Of a DNA stretch of 64,000 nt, positions 1 through 6,636 are shown one piece after another. The DNA comes from UBA1443 sp964445745 (GTDB lineage: Bacteria; Omnitrophota; Omnitrophia; Omnitrophales; Aquincolibacteriaceae). The position numbers and the translations under genes are program-made. The notes beneath the pieces were generated by a model. That model did no database searches. It had not been told where the DNA came from and saw only the letters and a program-made list of their open reading frames with translations. Where the stretch lies: NCBI GenBank assembly GCA_964445745.1, contig CAYULU010000005.1, positions 1 to 64,000 on the forward strand, written 5' to 3'. Numbering within the stretch: position 1 is the stretch's first letter; the number at the start of each line of letters is the position of its first letter.

Positions 1-5
1 AACAG

Positions 6-47
6 CGCGCCCGGCAGGACTTGAACCTGCAACCCTCTGCTCCGAAG
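6..47 (-). pseudogene. 3' half of interrupted host tRNA-Arg(UCG); left att end
   Basis: Read on the minus strand, this stretch holds the 3' acceptor strand (7-13), the T arm (14-30), the variable region, the 3' side of the anticodon stem (36-40) and the 7-nt anticodon loop (41-47). After position 47 it stops looking like a tRNA, except for an 8-bp match (tgctctat) at the spacing expected of the 5' half. The missing 5' half lies at 6464-6495. Joined through the loop, the two halves give a full cloverleaf with a perfect TCTGC/GCAGA anticodon stem. The discriminator base is G (complement of position 6). I read this as the host gene cut by an integrative element. Confidence 0.8.
41..47. repeat. 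Left att core (7 bp, equals the anticodon loop)
   Basis: The 7-bp tccgaag is the reverse complement of the tRNA-Arg anticodon loop CTTCGGA. It is repeated at 6457-6463 and also occurs inside the element's own tRNA at 780-786. A 7-bp crossover region centred on an anticodon loop, with the anticodon stem as inverted binding sites, fits what is known of many tyrosine integrases. Confidence 0.7.
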
Positions 48-155
48 TATTCTGCTCTATTTGACATACCCTAAGAGCCATTGCCAGGCAATTGGTTCAA
101 ACTAAATGAGTTACAAGAAATATATAATGAAGGCCTTTTAGCCTCCTGCTCCAAA

Positions 156-175
156 GTGTCCAAAAACTGTCCAAA
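156..175. repeat. Paired TGTCCAAA motifs, possible integrase arm sites (left)
   Basis: TGTCCAAA occurs at 158-165 and again at 168-175, one helical turn apart. A matching pair lies near the other end of the element (6307-6325). Placement near both ends of an integrase-bearing element suggests arm-type binding sites; no binding data are available here. Confidence 0.4.
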
Positions 176-180
176 TGGCT

Positions 181-708
181 TTAAGACACACAATGTGGGC
201 ATGACTTGCTAACATACGCTACTACACCAGCGGATTTCTTGAAAACGTGCCCCTTCGCACACTGAAATTGCGTCCTCTTTATAAGTCCGCCATATGGTCC
301 AATCATGGTAAGCCCGGTTCCTTCCAACTGCTTTATCATCCATTCTCGGTTTCTTACTGATGTTAATGGTGCTTTCGGAGCTCGTATGCCAGCTTTCTTT
401 GCTGCGTCCAAACCTGCCTCTACATATTCCCATTCTAGATTAACAACTTCAACTCCTCCTAAAAACGGAATGTCTGCCAAAGGCGTTGCTCCCCAAAAAG
501 CAGCTTCGGCTAAATAGGGATCAGGAACCTCAATGTATGTCTTGAGTTTCCATTTCTGCCCGGTTTCTTTGACAACCTTGCCAGCATGTTCCTCGTAATT
601 TCTATTATGCTGAGCCAGCCTTTTTTCCGGCTTAAGAACGGTTACTCCAATCTTTACCAGATTGGGGTCAGAGGGGTGCACCAATACATATAGATAGCCT
701 GGCTTCAT
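181..708 (-). CDS. T5orf172 / GIY-YIG-like protein with C-terminal zinc motif
   Basis: A 175-residue protein. The N-terminus (residues 3-35: GYLYVLVHP, then LVKIGVT, then KRLAQHN) matches the T5orf172 (Mug113) branch of the GIY-YIG nuclease-like fold, a family found in phages and mobile elements. The C-terminal 30 residues hold a cysteine/histidine set (CAKGH near residue 150 and CPHC near the end) that could bind zinc. The start is the ATG at 708, preceded by an AAAGAG-type ribosome site on the minus strand. It sits between the left att end and the element's tRNA-Arg, so it belongs to the mobile element. A nuclease role is inferred from the fold and the substrate is unknown. A weak hairpin at 131-143 lies past the stop. 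Confidence 0.7.
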   Translation of the reverse strand: MKPGYLYVLVHPSDPNLVKIGVTVLKPEKRLAQHNRNYEEHAGKVVKETGQKWKLKTYIEVPDPYLAEAAFWGATPLADIPFLGGVEVVNLEWEYVEAGLDAAKKAGIRAPKAPLTSVRNREWMIKQLEGTGLTMIGPYGGLIKRTQFQCAKGHVFKKSAGVVAYVSKSCPHCVS

Positions 709-744
709 CTCGCTCTTTAATACCTTGCCGAATTAAGAGGAACT

Positions 745-818
745 CGCGCCCGGCAGGAATCGAACCTGCAACCCTTTGCTCCGAAGGCAAATGCTCTATC
801 CAATTGAGCTACGGGCGC
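745..818 (-). tRNA. tRNA-Arg(UCG), complete, carried by the element
   Basis: A full cloverleaf on the minus strand: acceptor GCGCCCG/CGGGCGC, D arm GCTC/GAGC, anticodon stem TTTGC/GCAAA, loop CTTCGGA with anticodon TCG (decodes CGA), T arm GCAGG/CCTGC, discriminator G. CCA is not encoded. It differs from the interrupted host copy in the anticodon stem by compensating changes (TTTGC/GCAAA against TCTGC/GCAGA), so it is a separate gene rather than a half swapped with the host. It lies inside the mobile element just past the integrase stop and most likely supplies the tRNA lost by the insertion. Confidence 0.95.
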
Positions 819-877
819 ATAATAAAATTTGGCAATAATTATAGAGTAGAAGCGGGAGAAAGACAGATAAATTCTGT

Positions 878-1957
878 TTAATTACAGGAGGCAGGTTCAG
901 GAACTTCAGGAGCAGTCTGGACGGCCTTTTTATTGACCTCTGGGTTCGAAGTAGGTTCGCATGTGAGAATGGCATCAAGAGACTTAACGGCATTCACCTG
1001 AAGCTTTTTTGAAGTATGGGCATAGATCATAGTGGTTTTTATATCTGAATGACCGAGAATCTCCTTTATTGTGATCAGGTCCGTGCCTTGTATGTTCAAT
1101 TGTGTGGCGCAGGTATGCCTCAAATCATGGAAGCGGAAATCCTTAATCCCTGCGGCTTTCAATGCGGCCATAAAACGTCGTCTAACGTCCCTCCACGGAT
1201 CTCCGTTTCGATTGATAAAGACGTAAGGGCAATCAGGCTGTTTGCGAATACTCATCAAGGCCTGCCGGGCCTGCTCATTCATCGGGACTTCTCTTTTCTT
1301 TCCGCTTTTGGTAACGAGTAAATGGATGATGCCTTGCTTGAAGTCGATATCTTGCCATTTCAAATTAAGCAATTCGCCTCTTCTCATTCCAGTACATATT
1401 GCAATGATAATGAGAGGTTTAATTTCATCTGGTGCACTTTGAATCAGCTTCACAATTTCTTCCTTATCAAGAAATCTGATCTTGTGGTTTTCTTCCTTGA
1501 AGAAATTGACATCATTAACCGGATTTGTGCCATCAAACTCTTTCCACTTGATGGCCTTGTTGAAGATGGCCTTGAGGCAGGTCAACGCTCTGTTGGCTGT
1601 GGCAGGGCAAACCTTTTCCTTGAGCCGTTCAGCCTTGAACCGTTCGATCATTACTGGCGTAATCTCATGCAGGTACTTACCAGCAAAATGTCTCTTCAAG
1701 ATTTCTACCTGACCAACAGCCGCAATGGATCGGTGGTTGACCTTGCAGTGGAGGTTAAGATATCGATCCGCAAAATCCTCAAAGCGAACCTGCTTGGTTT
1801 TTTTGACATCCAAGAACCTGTTCTCGGCTATCTCGGTCTGGATCTTCGCCCAAGCACTGTCTGCAAGGGCTTTGTATGGTCCTACCTTCTTGCGGTATCT
1901 GTGGCCATTGAAGCGGTAATCGAGCCTGTAATAGCCATTTTTGTAAACAACACCCAT
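878..1957 (-). CDS. Tyrosine-family site-specific integrase
   Basis: A 359-residue phage-type integrase that would cut and rejoin DNA at the tRNA-Arg attachment site. Residues 1-60 resemble an arm-binding AP2-like domain, followed by a SAM-like core-binding domain (about 65-150) and the catalytic domain. The catalytic residues are visible: Arg in TGMRRGELL, the HDLRH box, His in LGHSDIKTT and the nucleophile Tyr in MIYAH. The start at 1957 has a strong AGGAGG ribosome site about 5 nt upstream. It is transcribed away from the regulatory region, downstream of the excisionase gene and next to the element's tRNA-Arg. The C-terminal tail after the tyrosine (about 40 residues) is Pro/Glu rich and has no clear role. 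Confidence 0.95.
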   Translation of the reverse strand: MGVVYKNGYYRLDYRFNGHRYRKKVGPYKALADSAWAKIQTEIAENRFLDVKKTKQVRFEDFADRYLNLHCKVNHRSIAAVGQVEILKRHFAGKYLHEITPVMIERFKAERLKEKVCPATANRALTCLKAIFNKAIKWKEFDGTNPVNDVNFFKEENHKIRFLDKEEIVKLIQSAPDEIKPLIIIAICTGMRRGELLNLKWQDIDFKQGIIHLLVTKSGKKREVPMNEQARQALMSIRKQPDCPYVFINRNGDPWRDVRRRFMAALKAAGIKDFRFHDLRHTCATQLNIQGTDLITIKEILGHSDIKTTMIYAHTSKKLQVNAVKSLDAILTCEPTSNPEVNKKAVQTAPEVPEPASCN

Positions 1958-1992
1958 AAGGACCTCCTTTCTCTTGCCTTTAAGGCAAAGGA

Positions 1993-2244
1993 TTATATGA
2001 GACTGTTTTTCTCATCTAAATGAAAACCTTGAGAAACCGGAACGGCTTGTTTTTTGGTCCACACCTCGATTTGTCGAAGGTCAAACCTGACCGCCCTTCC
2101 AAAGCGGTAGCAGGGTATCTTACCCATATGAACCCATGCCCGGATGGTGGGCTCCGACAGGCACAGATACACTGCCACCTCCTTGGAGGTCAGGAACCTC
2201 TTATAGGGCTCCTTTTTGCTGTCAATACTGTCAATGGTGTCCAT
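1993..2244 (-). CDS. Excisionase-like / AlpA-type helix-turn-helix protein
   Basis: An 83-residue protein with a single MerR-like winged HTH of the excisionase family (residues 20-65: LTSKEVAVYL, then SEPTIRAWV, then IPCYRFGRAVRF). Such proteins bind DNA to direct excision or control integrase expression. It lies 35 bp upstream of integrase in the same direction and 30 bp after the ATPase stop, so the three genes probably share a transcript. No convincing ribosome site precedes the ATG at 2244, so translation may be coupled to the upstream gene. Confidence 0.8.
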   Translation of the reverse strand: MDTIDSIDSKKEPYKRFLTSKEVAVYLCLSEPTIRAWVHMGKIPCYRFGRAVRFDLRQIEVWTKKQAVPVSQGFHLDEKNSLI

Positions 2245-2274
2245 TGGCGTAGACCAGAAGTGACAGAATTGACA

Positions 2275-3678
2275 CTAATTAGGGGTGGGGTATCCAAACC
2301 TTTCTTGGGTTAATGCAATGCTTTCAGAACTGACCCATCTACCTCTTTGGATTTTTGCACCAATCACAACTCGATCTTCCTTTCCAATTTGAAGATGCTC
2401 AAGCATTCGGCCAACACTCTGCTTAGAAAGATATGGCGGGATTGTTGCATTCACATCAGGATTTCTATCAACCCCTATTTCTTCAAGATAGGCTTTGTAG
2501 ATGCTCTCGAAGGAATAAAACCGTTCATCGCCGGCCACCTTCTGAGCATCATCTTCTGAGAGACTGCCTACAACAGAAAATAGTCTGTAGAGATTGTCAT
2601 TCTCAAAAGATAGTTCTTTGTTTTCTTTGATCTTCTCCTTGGCCAATTGAAGCATTTCAGCAAAGCAGTCCTTGCCTAGCAAATGGGCCATAGCCAAAAT
2701 GGGAAGCCAGTTAGACTGGTCATAGCCATAAATGCCCAGGTCCATTTTCTTTATGGTCTTCTTTGCCTCACGAACTTCCTTCCAATGATTCATAAGGTAA
2801 ACATAGAGCTTGTCCCTCAGTATTGTGATTTTGGAAGATTGAGGGTTTACTTCTCTTTGCGCTTGTTTCTTTTGAGAGGGTGTTAAAATCAGCTTGATCG
2901 AACGGTTCAGTAATGCTGTTTCCTTGATCCCTCGAATATTGGCTATCATCTTGGGAGAATAAAGCTGGAACTCATCATGGACAAAACTGTTGTCCTTCAA
3001 CTGCTTCATCCGGATTACACTTGCCCCCGGCTTATACCCACCCAATAAAAAATTTATCTGACTACAGTGGTCGCCGAATCCTGAGATTCTTTCATTTTCA
3101 TCCAAAATAAGAACCCCCCTAGAGGCATGGATCATTCGGAACAAACCAGAATCTGATATGTTCGCCATTAGTTTTCCATTGAAGCATATAGGAGCTGCCA
3201 ATTCTCCAGTCTTTGATTTTCCAGAGCCGGAAGACCCATTCAGAAAAATAATGGGGTATCCTTTAAACAATGGGAAAAAATAGGTCCCTATAATCCACAG
3301 AGGGATAAGTGTGTATAATCGACTATCTGCATAATCCAGGTAGTGCTTATACAAATCCTCTAACTCGTTGAAAACTTCCTTGAGAGTAAAATCTTCGTTC
3401 GAATTCAACCAAGTGTTAATACTGTCTCTGCTCCATCTGCCCTCAACATACACACCGGAAATTTCAGAAAGCAACCCACGCTCTTCCAATGCTTCCTTGC
3501 TAAGAACAAAATGGTCTTTGTCGCTAACAATAACCCAATATTTTTTCCCTATTCCTTCTGCTGTTTTTGTGTGCAAACTTGCAGTCACATACGCCTTTCC
3601 ACCTTTAAAATCCAATGCCGGATGGAAATCCTTAACTTCCCCCTCAAAAATTTCTGCTTCTGCTTTATGGCTTTTCAT
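2275..3678 (-). CDS. P-loop ATPase of the mobile-element helicase/primase type
   Basis: A 467-residue protein. A Walker A motif (GSSGSGKS) lies near residue 148 and a Walker B-like segment (GVLILDENE) near residue 190. The region before them (VYVEGRWS, then TWLNSNEDFTLKEVFNEL) and after them (RMKQLKD, IRGIKETALLNRSIKLIL) resembles P-loop ATPases of integrated elements related to D5/DUF927 helicases, which help elements replicate. No primase active site is visible. The start at 3678 has a GAGGGGG ribosome site 5 nt upstream. It is first in the leftward run ATPase-xis-int, read from the promoter near 3956-3987 through a roughly 270-nt structured leader. The family assignment is by pattern only. 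Confidence 0.65.
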   Translation of the reverse strand: MKSHKAEAEIFEGEVKDFHPALDFKGGKAYVTASLHTKTAEGIGKKYWVIVSDKDHFVLSKEALEERGLLSEISGVYVEGRWSRDSINTWLNSNEDFTLKEVFNELEDLYKHYLDYADSRLYTLIPLWIIGTYFFPLFKGYPIIFLNGSSGSGKSKTGELAAPICFNGKLMANISDSGLFRMIHASRGVLILDENERISGFGDHCSQINFLLGGYKPGASVIRMKQLKDNSFVHDEFQLYSPKMIANIRGIKETALLNRSIKLILTPSQKKQAQREVNPQSSKITILRDKLYVYLMNHWKEVREAKKTIKKMDLGIYGYDQSNWLPILAMAHLLGKDCFAEMLQLAKEKIKENKELSFENDNLYRLFSVVGSLSEDDAQKVAGDERFYSFESIYKAYLEEIGVDRNPDVNATIPPYLSKQSVGRMLEHLQIGKEDRVVIGAKIQRGRWVSSESIALTQERFGYPTPN

Positions 3679-3728
3679 ATCTACCCCCTCAGAGTTGTTG
3701 AAAGTTGGACTGCGAATTTCAACAAAAA

Positions 3729-3817
3729 AGGCCCTATCGGGATGATGGTTCCCAATAAGGCCTAAAAATACAAAAGGAGAGCCGAGATGGGTATCATCCC
3801 GTGTGTCACTCTCCTTT
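3729..3817. promoter_or_regulatory. Structured leader with competing hairpins upstream of the ATPase gene
   Basis: Two hairpins lie side by side: AGGCC (3729-3733) with GGCCT (3759-3763), and AAAGGAGAG (3773-3781) with CTCTCCTTT (3809-3817). The loop of the first, CGGGATGAT (3738-3746), is perfectly complementary to ATCATCCCG (3793-3801) in the loop of the second, so the loops can pair with each other or the two hairpins can refold into an alternative. This sits in the 5' leader of the leftward operon. An attenuator or pseudoknot switch is possible; function is unknown. Confidence 0.45.
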
Positions 3818-3955
3818 CTCTGAGTTTTAAAGAACTTTCGTCTTGGTAGGAATTATTTCTCCTGAATCACATTTCGTTCAGGCGACGTTTTCTGTAAGTT
3901 CTTCGACACTAAACTTTGTTAAGTTTTTAAAGAGCATTTGTTTGTTGTGGTAACA

Positions 3956-3987
3956 ATTATAACATGGGGTCATATATGACCAGTCAA
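3956..3987 (-). promoter_or_regulatory. Leftward promoter with palindrome in a 20-bp spacer
   Basis: On the minus strand TTGACT (3982-3987) and TATAAT (3956-3961) are separated by 20 bp. A perfect 14-bp palindrome (GGTCATATATGACC, 3968-3981) fills the spacer next to the -35 box. Spacers this long with an internal dyad are typical of promoters that need a distorting activator such as MerR-family proteins. It would drive ATPase-xis-int. The element's HTH proteins are candidate regulators, by inference only. Confidence 0.5.
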
Positions 3988-4017
3988 GGGCTTTTTGAAA
4001 TAAAACTTAAAATTTTT

Positions 4018-4189
4018 TTGGCAATGGTGGTTTAAAGCAGAGTGTTTTTGGCCGTTAGACGGCTGCGTATGCCAGCCTTGAGGGTGGAATGGGATAATCT
4101 GCCTGTATGTGGTTTTCGCTGGCTATAACTGGTCTTTTTGTAAAAAGAAGAGCTGGAATTGCCTTTCTTTTACCGTTTTTGGGCAAACA
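4018..4189. other. Intergenic stretch with no gene recognised
   Basis: Between the leftward promoter and the first repeat of the cargo run I find no credible reading frame. It is AT-rich and has short T tracts (for example around 4133-4145). It could hold the element's replication origin or the cargo run's 3' untranslated region, but nothing specific supports either. Confidence 0.3.
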
Positions 4190-4217
4190 AGCCTTTTTTA
4201 TCCCGTTTTTGGGGATA
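4190..4217. repeat. 28-bp repeat with hairpin, copy 1
   Basis: Matches 5450-5477 at 26 of 28 positions. It contains TATCCC (4199-4204) and GGGATA (4212-4217) around a T-rich loop. Both copies lie 3' of a minus-strand cargo gene (12 bp after the lipoprotein stop here). The U-tract is on the wrong side for a minus-strand intrinsic terminator, so a 3'-end stabilising hairpin or a REP-like element is more likely. Confidence 0.5.
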
Positions 4218-4228
4218 GCAATAGCCCT

Positions 4229-4561
4229 TTAATGGCCCATATTTAACTTAACATTTCCACCATAATCCTCGGGTCTGCCATAGAAGGAAAGCTTATCATT
4301 ATCAAATACAACCAGATAATAGATCTCATCGTTCCATCCTTGGGCATGAACTGAGAGGCGGTCTACTACCACGTAATTCCAAACTTCACGGATAACATTG
4401 TTCTCTTTAGAAACGGAAGCCTTTCTTAAATTTTTTTCCCCAAGAATCCTAAAGACTTCTGCCTTAGGCATATCTATTTGAACCTGATCAAGATTACCTC
4501 TAGACATGGATGCGCAACCACTTAACCCAAAACATAACAATAAAACTATTAGATTTTTCAC
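4229..4561 (-). CDS. Small lipoprotein with BamE/SmpA-like motif
   Basis: A 110-residue lipoprotein: signal peptide with lipobox LSGC at about residue 16. The segment IDMPKAEVFRILGE resembles the first helix pair of BamE/SmpA-type domains (usually xGMtxxeVxxllG), found in small outer-membrane lipoproteins. The start is GTG at 4561 with a GGAGG ribosome site a few bases upstream. It is the last gene of the leftward cargo run on the mobile element, 12 bp after the zinc-motif gene. Its role is unknown; an envelope protein carried by a 6 kb element might alter phage or conjugation sensitivity, but that is speculation. Confidence 0.7.
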   Translation of the reverse strand: MKNLIVLLLCFGLSGCASMSRGNLDQVQIDMPKAEVFRILGEKNLRKASVSKENNVIREVWNYVVVDRLSVHAQGWNDEIYYLVVFDNDKLSFYGRPEDYGGNVKLNMGH

Positions 4562-4573
4562 GTGGCCTCCTTT

Positions 4574-4951
4574 TTAAAAACCGCCTTCCCAAGACTCCTT
4601 TTCCCAGTCAATTGCCTTCAAATGTTTTTGTGCTTCGATATAGGGATCTGCATCAGTTTCTTGAAGCCATACCAAATTTAAGTAATTTCCACAGAATGGA
4701 CAACACGTTCCAATGTGTGCATAAACGACATCTTCCGGGAGAGGTTCCTTAAGGTCTAATTCCGTTATACCTATCATGTGAACCGGCCTATCATTCCCGA
4801 AATACCTTCTGCAATGTTCCGGAATTCTTCTTTCAATGATATTTTTTTTGGCAACAATTCCTCCACAAGGAGAGCCGTCGTGTGTGCCCTCTATATGAAT
4901 GTTAAAAATATAAATACTTTCACCTTTATGGCTGCCAATAAGCTTACGCAT
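4574..4951 (-). CDS. Hypothetical protein with zinc-ribbon-like CCPFC motif
   Basis: About 125 residues, not recognised. A single CCPFCG motif near residue 90 and further cysteines (PCGG, EHCRR) could coordinate zinc. I chose the ATG at 4951 because an AAGGGG ribosome site lies 8 bases upstream; a GTG at 4963 is also in frame. The start overlaps the end of the upstream gene by 8 bp, so translation is probably coupled. It belongs to the element's cargo run. Confidence 0.6.
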   Translation of the reverse strand: MRKLIGSHKGESIYIFNIHIEGTHDGSPCGGIVAKKNIIERRIPEHCRRYFGNDRPVHMIGITELDLKEPLPEDVVYAHIGTCCPFCGNYLNLVWLQETDADPYIEAQKHLKAIDWEKESWEGGF

Positions 4952-5447
4952 TTTCGTTACCACCCCTTACCTCTTTAAACTGCTCTTTTGTTTGGCCAAT
5001 GATTTCAACGGCATTCGTTCCACCAGATAAGCATAAAGCTTTAAAGTCGTACTCCTTGAGATTGTTTTTTGCTTTCCAAGCCAAAAATTCTTCATGAGAG
5101 GCGGGATGAAGAGGTGAATTCCCATTCAAGCTTATCAAAGGGGTCTGTGGTTCGATTTCTTTTAGATAGGCTGTCGCATCTTCTTTTTTAAAAAAATGGG
5201 CAACGTGAAAAAGAGGATAACGAGTGCAATTTCTGTAGAATGCAACGCACCAGATGTGATCATCTGGAGGGTGCTCATGGTAAATCGTTGTCCAAATTAC
5301 ACCATTTTCATCAGGCTTGGTTTTAACCGTTGCCGGACAAAGGCATAAAAGAGAAAGGCGATCGTCATAATATTCCTGCCCTCGGAAACAGATTGTCCGC
5401 CTCCTGTTACCATCCCCAGATATGTTTTCTTCTCGTGATTTTAGCAA
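4944..5447 (-). CDS. Hypothetical cargo protein
   Basis: 167 residues at most, not recognised. It has several His and Cys residues (YHEHPPDDHIWC near residue 58, YRNCTRY, FHVAHFF) and no signal peptide. The only start at the 5' end is a TTG at 5447 without a clear ribosome site, so the true start may be further in. It overlaps the next gene by 8 bp and follows the membrane-anchored gene by about 35 bp, across the second 28-bp repeat. Confidence 0.5.
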   Translation of the reverse strand: MLKSREENISGDGNRRRTICFRGQEYYDDRLSLLCLCPATVKTKPDENGVIWTTIYHEHPPDDHIWCVAFYRNCTRYPLFHVAHFFKKEDATAYLKEIEPQTPLISLNGNSPLHPASHEEFLAWKAKNNLKEYDFKALCLSGGTNAVEIIGQTKEQFKEVRGGNENA

Positions 5448-5449
5448 AT

Positions 5450-5477
5450 AGCCTTTTTTATCCAGTTTTTAGGGATA
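5450..5477. repeat. 28-bp repeat with hairpin, copy 2
   Basis: Second copy of the repeat at 4190-4217, differing at two positions. It starts just before the TTG start of the downstream gene and ends 5 bp from the stop of the membrane-anchored gene, so it fills the whole gap between two cargo genes. The hairpin arms are TATCC (5459-5463) and GGATA (5473-5477). Confidence 0.5.
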
Positions 5478-5482
5478 AATCC

Positions 5483-5950
5483 TTATTGATTTTTCTCGCC
5501 TTCCTTCAAAAAATCTTCCACAGAAACAGACTCACTTTTTTCTATAGCCGCTTTATGAGCAGATAGGGCGGCAATCCGTCCTTTTTCGAGTTTTGCCTCA
5601 TAGAACAAAGAAGCTACCGTTGCCCAAAAACCAACCCCACCACTCAAAAGTTCCTTTTCTCTCGGATCTTCTTCTTTCCAATCTTTCATCTTTTTTTTCA
5701 TCTTCCCATACTCCAAGGGGCTAGAGGCGAAAGACACCTTCGCAATTCTGGCTATGCCTTTTTCCTCCTTACCTATTCGGTCCTCATCCTCCACAGCCCA
5801 AACGTTCCCGGTTATACTGTTATATTTGTGCGACAAAACTCCTCCTGCGGTAACCGTGTATTGCCATTTTGGGGCTACCACATAGAACACTACTCCGGCA
5901 AATAGAATCAGAGACGCTCCCAAGATAAACCGTTTTACCCATTCATTCAT
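5483..5950 (-). CDS. Membrane-anchored hypothetical cargo protein
   Basis: 155 residues, not recognised. One N-terminal transmembrane segment (about residues 8-27: FILGASLILFAGVVFYVV), then a soluble, Lys/Glu-rich domain. A second mildly hydrophobic stretch (GGVGFWATVASLFYEA) lies near residue 107. I chose the ATG at 5950 because GGGAG lies 5-6 nt upstream; an in-frame ATG at 5980 lacks one. It is the first gene of the cargo run, divergent from the XRE regulator with about 107 bp between. Confidence 0.6.
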   Translation of the reverse strand: MNEWVKRFILGASLILFAGVVFYVVAPKWQYTVTAGGVLSHKYNSITGNVWAVEDEDRIGKEEKGIARIAKVSFASSPLEYGKMKKKMKDWKEEDPREKELLSGGVGFWATVASLFYEAKLEKGRIAALSAHKAAIEKSESVSVEDFLKEGEKNQ

Positions 5951-6003
5951 GATGGCTCCCTTTTTTGAGAATTCTATCACCGCCTATAATCGGCGTAAAT
6001 GAA

Positions 6004-6056
6004 AACACCGACCATCTGCGGTGTTAAGAAAAGGCCATAAACCCCACAATATGGCC
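6004..6056. promoter_or_regulatory. Two dyads in the divergent region before the XRE gene
   Basis: AACACCG (6004-6010) with CGGTGTT (6019-6025), and GGCCAT (6033-6038) with ATGGCC (6051-6056). The second ends one base before the XRE start codon and no Shine-Dalgarno is visible there. They lie between the leftward cargo run and the rightward regulator, where an XRE repressor would usually bind, so operators are likely; a start-blocking hairpin is the alternative. Confidence 0.45.
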
Positions 6057-6057
6057 C

Positions 6058-6270
6058 ATGGCAGATATCAATCGACAGTTCGGAAAGAGGTTGAGGCAAT
6101 TAAGGTTGAAGCATAAGCTTACCCAGGAACAATTAGCCCAGCTTTCTGAAGTGGATTACAAATACATCCAGCGCCTTGAGGGAAGTACGCCTTCTTCTCC
6201 TACCCTAAATATCCTCGAAAAGATTTCCAAGGTCTTCAAACTCAGTATTTCCAAGCTACTGGACCTCTAA
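6058..6270 (+). CDS. XRE/Cro-CI-type transcriptional regulator
   Basis: A 70-residue single-domain HTH_3 protein: GKRLRQLRLKHKLTQEQLAQLSEVDYKYI and the following helix (NILEKISKVFKLSISKLL) are classic for the Cro/CI fold. There is no protease or dimerisation tail. It is the only rightward protein gene of the element, opposite the cargo run, and probably represses itself and the divergent genes through the dyads at 6004-6056. Confidence 0.9.
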   Translation: MADINRQFGKRLRQLRLKHKLTQEQLAQLSEVDYKYIQRLEGSTPSSPTLNILEKISKVFKLSISKLLDL

Positions 6271-6305
6271 TAACTCCTATCCTTTGAGGCCGGATAATAC
6301 CCTTC

Positions 6306-6326
6306 GTGTCCAATAAGTGTCCAAAA
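6306..6326. repeat. Paired TGTCCAA motifs, possible integrase arm sites (right)
   Basis: TGTCCAAT at 6307-6314 and TGTCCAAA at 6318-6325, mirroring the pair at 158-175 at the other end. Both pairs have the same orientation and a near one-turn spacing. They lie about 130 bp inside the right att core. Confidence 0.4.
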
Positions 6327-6456
6327 CGGAGGTGCGATCAAATCTCTGCATCACACACCATATCACTCAATATCAAAGGCTCGCTAGGAGGCAATAAGGG
6401 GTGGAAAAGCGATTTGCGAGGAATTACAATGGGTTAGGAATTTTCGATTCGAAGTA
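6327..6456. other. Non-coding right end of the element
   Basis: I see no gene between the arm-like motifs and the att core. The last bases (6450-6457, cgaagtat) repeat the sequence overlapping and following the left core (44-50), which gives the excised attP an imperfect inverted symmetry around the core. Confidence 0.35.
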
Positions 6457-6495
6457 TCCGAAGGCAGATGCTCTATCCAATTGAGCTACGGGCGC
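6457..6495 (-). pseudogene. 5' half of interrupted host tRNA-Arg(UCG); right att end
   Basis: On the minus strand this is the 5' acceptor strand, D arm, 5' anticodon stem (TCTGC) and the 7-nt loop of tRNA-Arg. It ends abruptly at the core (6457-6463). Its stem pairs perfectly with the 3' half at 36-40 but not with the complete tRNA at 745-818, which identifies its partner. It would still have the host promoter but would make only a truncated transcript. Confidence 0.8.
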
Positions 6496-6636
6496 ATTTT
6501 AAATTTTCAGATCTTCATTGAAATGGAATCTTCTAAGTAGCCGTCAGAAATTATGATGAGGAAAACTCACTACCCGCTGGTACCTAGGATGGAGATCGTA
6601 TCCTGAAACTTCACTTTAAGGCAAGAAAGAATTTTT

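Larger units (their letters stand above)
41..6463. mobile_element. 6.4 kb integrative element inserted in a tRNA-Arg anticodon loop
   Basis: The element is bounded by a 7-bp direct repeat (tccgaag) at 41-47 and 6457-6463, which is the entire anticodon loop of tRNA-Arg(UCG). It carries a T5orf172 gene, a complete tRNA-Arg(UCG), a tyrosine integrase, an excisionase-like protein, a P-loop ATPase, a four-gene cargo run and an XRE regulator. Paired arm-like TGTCCAAA motifs lie near both ends. No structural phage genes, transfer genes or transposases are visible, so it could be a small integrative element or phage satellite. The boundaries rest on reconstructing the tRNA from its two halves, which restores a perfectly paired anticodon stem. 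Confidence 0.8.

Noticed and set aside
1322..2023. A 233-codon rightward open frame over the integrase
   Set aside because: Antisense to a clear integrase; the protein has no family features and no ribosome site.
787..6463. Alternative model: element inserted in the tRNA at 745-818, swapping only its 5' half
   Set aside because: That pairing would leave a mismatch in the anticodon stem of the original tRNA, whereas the 6-47 plus 6457-6495 pairing is perfect.
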